DNA from: Posidonia oceanica
Taxonomy: Eukaryota > Streptophyta > Magnoliopsida > Alismatales > Posidoniaceae
Direction of reading: 5' to 3'
NCBI GenBank assembly: GCA_037176725.1
Contig: JAZBRS010000029.1
Location: 43,286,001-43,350,000, forward strand
DNA: 64,000 bases
The notes beneath the pieces were generated by a model. It did no database searches, had not been told where the DNA came from, and saw nothing but the letters and a program-made list of their open reading frames with translations. This document shows positions 55,255-64,000 of the stretch, piece after piece. Position 1 is the first letter of the stretch; the number at the start of each line of letters is the position of its first letter. The position numbers and the translations under genes are program-made.

Positions 55255-57396
55255 ATGGCCCAGTCTGTCGGTGGGCTCCGCTTTACCGCTGATTCGGAGG
55301 GGTTTACCACTTGGGTTCCTCCGGATTTCACTTCTGTTCGCTCTGTGCCCTCTATGACACCAGGATTCGATTCTCAGGCATCTAGGGCACTCCCTTCTAC
55401 TGCGGGTCATTGGCAAACTTGCACCACTCTGGATCCGGTCGTCGAATCTGTCTCGATGACTGCCCCTTGCGTTCCAGAAGCGCCTCTGACCCCTTCATCC
55501 TTGGGATATGTTGCCCCCAATATCCCTTCTACTGCGACGACCTTTGCTTTAGGTCCTCAATCTCTTGAGTCTGCCTCCCGACCTGTTCTGCAATTCAGTG
55601 TTCCCACTCACGGGTACCCTGAAGCGCGGTATCAGCACCTGATGGACCTTGCCCACACACTGCAGGGTATAGCTCTATCCGTTCGACCCTCTTGTATTCC
55701 TGTTGCCCCTGGGGTTCCTCTGCGGCCTGCTGTTGCACACACTGCACTCCCGCCCAGACCATCGCCCCAGCTACACACTGCTCCAGTGATGGGGGCGCGG
55801 CATCTGTCTCCTGCTTCTGCACAACACCATGCACTGCATTCAACTCCCTTTCCTGGTGATCAGTCTTTTGGGCTGGTTGGAGCACAGTATCCCACTGGTT
55901 CGCTGCCCGGCATCGCGCCTATGCAGCAACTGTTGCTCCAACAATCTGCACATCGCACTACACAGCATATTGCCCATCCATCTCCCTTGCATCAGGTTCA
56001 GAACCCAGCATACTTTCTTGCCTACACTGCACGCACGCACGGATACGCCGGCCATCCCGTTTCTCCACCAGGCGACGTTATGGTAGATCCGGAGGAGCAC
56101 TTAGGTGCGACCCACTCGGCGTATGTGGTCCCTACCCCTGTTGCCTCATTTCCTATGGCAGCCAATCCAGACCCCATCAATGACAGGATGGACGTTCTGG
56201 AGAAAGCACTACGTCTAGTGCAGGGCAAGGACCACCAGTCTCACCAGTTTCGCGACCTTTGTCTCTTTCCCGAGGCCGCACTCCCTTCGAAGATCAGCAT
56301 CCCGGTCTTCGATAAATACAATGGTAAAGGCTGTCCTATTTCGCATCTGAAGGCATACTGCGGGGACCTTGCTCAGCTTCAGGCTGATGAAAGGCTCCTT
56401 ATCCGCCTGTTTTAGAAGAGTTTAGCCGGCCCCGCGCTCAAGTGGTTCACTTCCCTTGACATGGCAGCGGTTCGAACTTGGACGGATCTTTCTCAGGCCT
56501 TCCTTGAGCAGTATGCTTTCAACCTCGACCTGATCCCCAAGAGGGAGGATCTCGTCGCCATCCGGCAGAGACCCCAAGAGCCATTCGGGGAGTATGTCGG
56601 TCGCTGGCGTTCCTTAGCCGCCCAAGTCAAAGATAAACCCTCCAAGGAGGATTCTATCGAGATGATTGTTAAAGGGGCGCTGCCAGTGATTGGGACTCTG
56701 CTTTGCATTCAGCACATCACTAGTCATGCATCGCTGATTAGGGCTGGTGTCCGCGTGGAAAGCTTGCTACGAAGTGGGCATTTCCCCACACTTTCTGCAT
56801 TGGCTAGGCAGGCCAACACCTCCAGCGGCCGCAGCAACAACAACAACAGCTCCACTCCTGACCGCTCCGAACAGCTCTCCGAGTTATGCGTCGATCTTCC
56901 TGAGGAGCCTGCCTATGCAGAGAGTCAACTAGACCCTTTTCCGCTAGAGCACGCACCTAATTTTGCACCCACTGAGCACACTGCCACCGTCGAGCCCGTG
57001 CATCACGTCGCACCCGCTCGGCAAGGACTCAACCCAGGGCAAAGACGACCTCGTCGGGCTGAGTGTGATTACACACCTCTCCCCGGACCACTGAGTGTCA
57101 TCTTCTCTCAAGTTGAGTCGCTCCTGAGACTCCCGGCTGTCCGTCCGTCACCAAACCCCCCTCCGTGGTGGCATGATACGGATCAGTTCTGTAGTTTCCA
57201 TCGGGCCACCGGGCACTCGACGGACAACTGCCTCGCTCTCCGGGATGCCGTTCAACGCCTGATCGACCGCAGGATCATCAGCGTTGGCGAGCAGGAGCCT
57301 GCACACACACATACACCTGCACTTGCACATGCACGCCCTAGTATAGCCAATCCTTCCTCCACCGGAACCTCGGGGGGTTACCCCAATCTTTTCTGA
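55255..57396 (+). pseudogene. gag: gag of B2, one premature stop at a different place
   Basis: Same 2142-bp frame as B1 (ATG 55255, final stop 57394-57396), with TAG at 56413-56415 (codon 387) where B1 reads CAG. At the B1 stop position B2 reads CAG. So the two copies were inactivated independently after they separated. The domain order matches B1: Pro-rich N-terminus, gag domain, Asn/Ser tract, zinc knuckle of the CX2HX4HX4C type at residues 646-659. There is a small block of changes around 56290-56305 relative to B1. No pol follows; the frame ends before the donor-like CAG|GTAAGT at 57529. Confidence 0.93.
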
Positions 57397-59795
57397 ATCC
57401 CGCTCTGCTCCGATGGATCCTTCTGGTCCCATCGGCGCGATCCTCTTCTCCCATCCTCCCTATCTCGTCCGAGGGACGCTCGGAGATGCAACGGCAGCGT
57501 CGACAGCACGACCAGGCGCAGCGCCATCCAGGTAAGTCCTTCTAACCTCTCTTTTGTTTCTCGCATTGTCTTTTCTTTTCGTTTTGCTTTGTTTTCTTTT
57601 TGCGTTTTTTTTTGCCTTGCCTGAAAATCATAAAAATTATAAAATCAACAAAACTCATTAAAAAGCATACATCTCTTCTGCTTCTTGCATCCATCTCATC
57701 ATCCTCGGGCTGGCACCCCTAACTGCTCGGCGATAGGTCCGTTAACCCATCATTCCGGGCTGGCAACCCTAACTGCTCGGCGATAGGTCCGTTAACCTAT
57801 CATTCGGGCTGATATCCCTAACTATTCGGTGATAGGTCCGTCAACCTATCACCTTCCTCTGCACATAGCTATCATCTCATGCATTCATCCCATCCTGTAC
57901 ATATCTGTCATCATGCATATCACCTTCTGCATACATGCCATTTCATGCATCTTGTAAAACAAAAGCACCAAAAAAAAAAAAATCAAGCAAATCAAAAAAC
58001 GCAAAAATATTTTCTCGCATTGCTGTTGGTTTCCCCTTTTTATGTTTTCTTAAACCTAAAAAAGCCATAAAAAATACAAAACCAATGCAAAAACCTAAAA
58101 ACATGCTTGCCCCTTCCCTTCTAAAAAATACAAAACCCATAAACATTTGTATAATCAGAAACCTGGCTATGGACAAGCAAGCAGCGCCTAGAGGATGTCA
58201 AGCAGCGACAGTCTCAAGCAGATCTCACCCGAGCAGCGCCATCTCTTGCATGTGGTCATAAAGTGAGACTGAGTGCAGAATAGAGCATCCCGCTGAGTTT
58301 CAGAACACTACAAGTAGGATCCACCTTATCAAGAGAGTCCACCGAACACGGAGAGGACCGAAGCGGAGCGGAGCATAGCCAGAGGCTGTAAGCACACATT
58401 GCAGAGGCTGAGGGTGTACACGGATCAGCCGAACCCTTAATGCCTCATCAGGGACTGCTACCCCAAGAGGGCGAAGTCATGCATATCCAAAAGAATAGAG
58501 ATCATGTGAGCAAAAGAATATGATAACTTGATATGCATGCTGAGCACAAAAGAAAAATGAAGAAAGAAGTTGAAGAAAGAAGGTGCTCATGAGAGGAGTG
58601 ATTCGGACGAGCGTCAAAGCCATCTCAGTTATCAACATCAAGCACCACACTGGCAACTGCACAAGACATCATATCTGGAGGACCTGGCCCCACCCTCCGA
58701 GCGCAGCAGCACGCTCCAACCCCTGTGCAGACAACACTTATTTCCAAGAAGGCTAGATGCAGATCCAATCACTCATGAGGGGAAAAGAAACATTATCCTG
58801 TGAGCATCAAAAGCGGTAGTCGGTCCCCGAGGAATTAAGACGGAGACTGTGAAGCTGCATCCAACGCTTCTGCTACCTACCTGCAGCCAAAGGCTATTCT
58901 CTGCAAAGCCAAAGCCTCATCCTGAGCCAAGAGTGAGAAAGAGAGCCACCGACCACAACTCGGCATGGCGTTGCTCGAGGACCGAGTCTCTTGAGTCAGG
59001 AAGTGCAGAAGCACCCTCTTGGCAGTCGCTTTGAGTCCAAAGCCACCAAAAAATGCATGCTGTAATATACTATCACCTTCTTTCCTCTCTGTTTTCGAAA
59101 ACTGGAGTCAAGGATGAGCACTTCTGCCTAACCTCGCTCAGAGGCTCCACGTTTTTCAAAGTTTTGCCGCCCACCGTGTTGGGTAGGTCCTTGATGACCG
59201 GCATGTCCCTCGTTTGTCACCTCGTGATGCTACGAAGCATGCCCATGTTGAGACCATTGCACACCCACCACGGGGGGTTTCCCATTTTCTATGTATCCAT
59301 TCGCATCCCTCATTCTTTGCATCCGGGCTGGCAACCCAAACTGCTCGGCGATAGGTCCGTTAACCTATCATCCTCGGGCTGGCACCCCTAACTGCTCGGC
59401 GATGGGTTCGTCAACCTATCATCCATCCGCCTGTTCATCCACCCTTGCATTCTGGTGCCAGGGGCGCTTCGACTGTCTCCTGGTATCATTCTGATACCAG
59501 GGGCATCTTTTTCGGCTGCCCTATGGTATCGTCCCCTCATCATCATTCGGGCTGGCACCCCTAACTGCCCGGTGATAGGTTCGTCAACCTATCATCCATT
59601 CATCTATCCATCATTGCATTTCAGTGCCTGGAGCACTTCGGCTGTCCTCTGGTATCATCCTGATACCAGGGGCATCTTTTTTGCTGCCCCTCGGTATCCC
59701 ATTTCCATCCTCGTTTGGGCTGACATCCCCAACTGTCGCGGGAGCATCTCTGGGCCTCTGGCTGGCTCGGTATCCCGCCCCCTTTCCACCCTCAC
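57397..59795 (+). other. Non-coding 3' region of B2
   Basis: Parallels 31981-34379 of B1: donor-like site at 57529-57537, three hairpin units (57706-57852), an A-run (about 57969-57981), units at 59324, near 59374 and 59548, and GGTATC hairpins at 59477-59503 and 59646-59672. No gene recognised. Confidence 0.65.
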
Positions 59796-60530
59796 TCGGG
59801 CTGATAGCCCTAAAATATTCGGCGATGAGTCCGTTAACTCCTCATTCGGGCTGATAGCCCTAAGTATCCGGCGATGAGTCCGTTAACTCCTCAGTCGGGC
59901 TGATAGCCCTAACTATCCGGTGATGAGTCCGTTAACTCCTTTTTCGGGCTGATAGCCCTAACTATCCGATGATGAGTCCGTTAACTCCTCATTCGGGCTG
60001 ATAGCCCTAACTATCCGGTGACGAGTCCGTTAACTCCTCCTTCGGGCTGATAGCCCTAACTATCCGGCGACGAGTCCGTTAACTCCTCATTTGGGCTGAT
60101 AGCCCTAACTATCTGGCGACGAGTCCGTTAACTCCTCATTCGGGCTGATAGCCCTAACTGTCCGGTGATGAGTCCGTTAACTCCTCATTCGGGCTGATAG
60201 CCCTAACTGTCCGGTGATGAGTCCGTTAACTCCTCATTTGGGCTGATAGCCCTAACTATCTGGTGATGAGTCCGTTAACTCCTCATTCGGGCTGATAGCC
60301 CTAACTATCCGGCGATGAGTCCGTCAACTCTTCAGCGGGCTGATAGCCCTAACTATCCGGTGATGAGTCCGTTAACTCCTCATTCGGGCTGATAGCCCTA
60401 ACTATCCGGCGATGAGTCCGTTAACTCCTCATCTGGGCCGATACCCCCTAACTATCCGGTGATGAGTCCGTCAACTCTTCAGCGGGCTGATAGCCCTAAC
60501 TATCAGGCGATAAGTCCGTTAACTTATCAC
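59796..60530 (+). repeat. 15-copy, 49-bp tandem array in B2
   Basis: Same unit as 34380-35212, two copies fewer. The right-hand units keep the same order of variants (TTGGGCTG, CTGGGCCGATACCCC, then the GATAAGT / ACTTATC terminal unit), so the copy change happened toward the middle or left. Confidence 0.94.
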
Positions 60531-61263
60531 CCCTTTCGTCGTAGTTTAATAGCATTCTATTGCATATCATGGCATATCATCAGCATTCGCATTGCATGAC
60601 ATCATATAGCTTCATTGTGTTCTCTGTAGAGTCAGTCCTAGTATTGCATTCCGTCATTGCACGGGCATGGCGTGCTTGGGATCGTTTTCCCGGTTCCGTA
60701 TGCCCGGCGCTCCGCTGTTTATACCCTACATTCCACTGCATAACATTGCATAACATTGCACCCTTATTGCGCTGCTGCTCCTCTGTGGTCCTTACACCAA
60801 CTTCCGCACTTCGCCTTCCCGGGCCTGCGCCCGCCACCGCATGCACATCCACAGCATATTTACTTCTCAGCACTTTACTTTCCAGCATCTTTACTTTCCA
60901 GCATCTTTACTTTTCAGCCTTTTACTTTCAGCACTTGCATCGCCTATGCCTACAGCAGAAGCTTGGCAAACGGCACCCCCGCGTTAGAGCTGCACACCGC
61001 TCAGTGCACCCCCTCGCCCGACTCTCCCGAAGTATTGTCTGGCCTCTTGCATTGCATTTTCCACCCTCCCGCGTGCATGCACCATCTCGCTTTCCCCCAG
61101 AGGAGTACAGCGCAGTAAGCTTTAGCATAAGCATACCATTTGCATACACTTAGCATCATCCATCTGCACCCTGCATCTTGCATTGCGGCAACGGGCTACG
61201 ATCTTCGGTGCATCCGCCGAATAAGTAGCTCACGCCCATAGCAAATCGTTGCTCCCGCCGGTC
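60531..61263 (+). other. Non-coding tail of B2 before the PPT
   Basis: Conserved with 35213-35947 of B1; no gene recognised. Confidence 0.55.
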
Positions 61264-61347
61264 AGATGGGGTGTCTTGTCAACCCTGAGCAGCAGCCTCG
61301 CTCCGCTTGACCTTGCTCAGGGAGGGGCATCTGTTGACACCCCATCT
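61264..61347 (+). promoter_or_regulatory. Polypurine tract and LTR3 start inside a stacked hairpin (B2)
   Basis: Same arrangement as in B1: AGATGGGGTGTC from 61264 pairs with the first bases of LTR3, CCCTGAGCA (61283-61291) with TGCTCAGGG (61314-61322), and the polypurine tract AGGGAGGGG ends just before CATC and the LTR. The innermost AGCGG arm is AGCAG here, giving one mismatch. Confidence 0.72.
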
Positions 61348-63036
61348 TGGCAGGCTTGGACCATTTGGAGCCCTCCTAGTGATTGCTGGACTCAAACCTA
61401 AACCAAAACCAAACCCTAACCCTCTTCTTTACCCTTCAAAACCAAGCAAACTTGACCTAAGCCTTTACCCCTCTTCCCAAGCTCAAAACCTGACCAAAAT
61501 CCATAGGAAAACCCACCAATACCCACTTAGCAAACCTGCCCGAACACTTAGAAAATCTCAAACCTAGACCATTCCCAAAAACCCTAGAAAACCTAGGTGA
61601 AACTACCCTTTTTCTACACCTTGAAACCCCTCTAAAACCTTCTTAGAATCAAACCAAAACCTCAGACCTAGCGCCTCAAACCCTAGACTACCCACTCACC
61701 AACTTTCATCCCAATCCAAGACCTCTAAGCCTCTCATTTGCCCTAATTATCCTTTTCTCTCTCCGGGATTATCATTTTCTCTCTCCTCTCTCTCTCCTGA
61801 TTATCATCTCTCTTTTCATCCCCTTCTTGCCCTTTTTCCGGCCGGACTGTGGGCCCCCTTTGTGCTTCTATCCCTTCTCTATCTTATGCCTATTTTTACT
61901 TTATTTTTAACATTTTCCCTGAATTTAAAAAACCATTTCCCTCAAACTCATCTCTTTCCTTTTTATTTCTCCCTTTTTCTCTTTTCTTCCTCCTTCTCCT
62001 TTCCTTTTCTCTCTTTTACAAAAATCCACAAAAACCCCTGAAATCTGTGAAACTCCAAAACATAAAAGCAACAAACCAGAACTCTAAGAAAAACAATTAA
62101 AAAACATTAAACAAGCAATTGAAAAACTTAAACTTAACTAAATCAAGCCAAAAAGAAAATCAAGCATGCAAACTAAAAAAGGGCAAAACAAATCAAAAGA
62201 AAACACTGAAAAATCAAGGAAAAAACTAAAATAAAATCAAAACCCACCAAAAGTGAAAACCCTACTCAAAGAATTAAAAAACAAACCCTAAAAAGAAGTA
62301 AAACAATTAAAGGCACTAAGACAAACAATTAATGAAGAAAAAAGACTTAACCTAACAAACATAAGAAAAACAATTTAAAAAAAAAAAACTTAACTAAAAA
62401 GAAAATGAAGAACACATTAAAAAGACTTAAAAAACACCTAATCAGACAAGAGAAACCTAACTAAAAACATCAAGAAAAATCAACAAATAAAAATCAAAAA
62501 CCTAATTCAAAAGACTTAAGAAAGAAAAAACCTAAAAGACTAAAACTAAGAAACCCAAAACCCACTCTAATTAACCTAAAAACAAATCTTAAAAATCCTA
62601 ATTAACATCCTAAGTACTTAACAAGAAAAACACAATTAAAAAACAATTTAAAAAGATTTAGCAAACACTTAATCAAAATGGAAAATGAATTAAAAACAAA
62701 AGAGAACCCTAAAACCCTAGTCAAGCCCAAAACCCATTTAAACCACACTAATTAACCAAAAGAAGTCATTAAAAAATCTGATTAAGATCCTAATTCACAG
62801 CACAAACACCCTAATATTTCTACTTATTTTTAATTTATTTTTTCCTATTTTATTTCTCTTCTTTTCCCTCTCTTTCTTTCTTCCTTCTTATTTTTATTTC
62901 TTTTTTTCTTACTGGGCCCGTCAGCCCGCTTCTCCCTTTCTTCCATATTTCTTTTCTTTTTCTTTTCGGCCCACAGTCCGGCCTCCTTCCTCCTTCTTCT
63001 TCCTCAACCTTCTGCATTTTTTTTCTCTCCACCAGA
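61332..63036 (+). mobile_element. LTR3 of element B, 5' part
   Basis: Starts TGTTGACACCCC after the PPT; 1705 bp to the CCAGA (63032-63036) where solo LTR S' begins. Very close to the first 1.7 kb of LTR2. The remainder lies beyond the window. Confidence 0.93.
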
Positions 63037-64000
63037 TGTTGACACCCCATCTTGGCAAGCTTGGACCACTTGGAGCCCTCCTAATGATTGCTGGACTCAA
63101 ACCCAAACCAAACCAAACCCTAACCCTCCTCTTTACCCTTCAAAACCAAGCAAACTTGACCTAAGCCTTTACCCCTCTTCCCAAACTCAAAACCTTACCA
63201 AAATCCATAGGAAAACCCACCACCATCCACTTAACAAGCCTACCCAAGAACCTAGAAATTTCCAAACCTAGACCATTCCCAAAAACCCTAGAAAACCTAG
63301 GTAAAACTCCCCTTTTTCTACACCTTAAAACCCCGGCAAAACCTCCTTGGAATCAAACCAAAACCTCAGAACCAACACCTCAAACCCTAGACTGCCCACT
63401 CACCAATTTTCATCCCATTCCAAGACCTTTAAGACCTCCATTCACCCAAATTATCCTTTTCTCTCTCCGGGATTATCATTTTCTCTCTCCTCTCTCTCTT
63501 ATGGTTATCATCTCTCTTTTCATCCCCTTCTTACCCTTTCTCTGGTCTGGCTGTGGGCCCCCTCTGTGCTTCTGTCCCTTCTCTACCTTATTGCTATTTT
63601 TACTTTATTTTTAACATTTTCCCTAAATTTTAAAAAATCATTTTCCTCCAACCTATCTCTTTTCCTTTTATCTCCCTCTTTTTTCCATTTCTTTCCTCCT
63701 TCTCTTTTCCTTTTCTCTCTTTTGCAAAAATCCATAAAAACCCCTAAAAATCTGTAAAACCACAAAACATAAAAGAAACAAATCAGAACCCTAAGAAAAA
63801 CAATGAAAAAACATTGAACAAGCAATTAAAAAACCTAAACTTAACTAAATCAAGCTAAAAGGAAAACCAAGCATGTAAGCTAAAAAATGCAAAACAAATC
63901 AAAAGAAAACAATGGAAAATCAAGAAAAAAACTAAAATGAAATCAGAACCCACCAAAAGTAAAAACCCCATCAGAAGAATTAAAAAACAAACCCTAAAAA
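63037..64000 (+). mobile_element. Copy of solo LTR S inside LTR3 (5' part)
   Basis: Starts TGTTGACACCCC after CCAGA at the same host position as S in LTR2 and aligns with 37719-38680. It shares S-specific wording such as CTTGGCAAGCTTGGACCACTT. It continues out of the window. Confidence 0.93.

Larger units (their letters stand above)
16442..64000 (+). mobile_element. Tandem B complex: LTR1-B1-LTR2-B2-LTR3 (gag-only Tat-type element)
   Basis: Three LTRs of one family (starts 16442, 36016, 61332) flank two internal regions (28273-36015 and about 53782-61331) that align almost throughout. Each internal region holds primer sites, a leader, a gag frame of 2142 bp, repeat arrays and a polypurine tract, with no recognisable protease, RT, RNase H or integrase. 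Nested solo LTRs mark the LTRs: R in LTR1 and LTR2, S in LTR2 and LTR3. This pattern points to unequal recombination between the two LTRs of one original element. The right end lies outside the window. Confidence 0.85.

Overview
The window is plant nuclear DNA made entirely of nested and tandemly duplicated LTR retrotransposons of the Ty3/Gypsy Tat/Ogre type. Supporting features are the 5.9-kb LTRs (TGTTGACACC...GATTGCTACA), a primer site matching the 3' end of tRNA-Arg, a pol with a second, archaeal-type RNase H, a DUF7745-like ORF downstream of integrase, and tandem repeats in the 3' untranslated region. An angiosperm is likely; I cannot name the species. I see no host gene, tRNA, rRNA or CRISPR array.

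Layout. (1) 1-1420: 3' end of an LTR (L0) inserted in a reverse transcriptase gene. (2) 1421-9920: element Z, with RT fragment, RNase H, archaeal RNase H and integrase (1421-4114), a DUF7745-like ORF (5563-6765), a tandem-repeat zone (7078-7485) and a 5'-truncated LTR (X, 7487-9920). Z appears to sit inside the 5' LTR of element A. (3) 9921-16441: element A, with the LTR end (Y), primer site, leader and a decayed gag-protease frame that is cut at 16441. (4) 16442-64000: element B, a gag-only element present as LTR1 - internal B1 - LTR2 - internal B2 - LTR3. LTR1 (16442-28272) carries a reverse-oriented solo LTR (R1). LTR2 (36016-53781) carries a forward solo LTR (S) and a reverse one (R2) at the same site as R1. 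LTR3 (from 61332) carries another copy of S that runs off the window.

The shared nested insertions act as markers. LTR2 has S (shared only with LTR3) and R (shared with LTR1), which is what unequal recombination between a 5' LTR carrying R and a 3' LTR carrying S would leave. Target duplications (GCATC, CCAGA, probably CCTTG) support the solo LTR boundaries.

How the parts relate: Z and A together show the coding set of an autonomous Tat-type element (gag, protease, RT, two RNase H domains, integrase, extra ORF), but both are dead. B shares LTR, leader, primer-site and gag sequence with A but shows no protease, RT or integrase, so it was probably moved in trans by an A/Z-like relative. All coding frames are broken, mostly by C-to-T nonsense changes at CAG codons. 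The most unusual signals are repeated primer-binding sites, arrays of about 50-bp units that can each fold into two hairpins, and a stacked hairpin holding the polypurine tract and the start of the 3' LTR.
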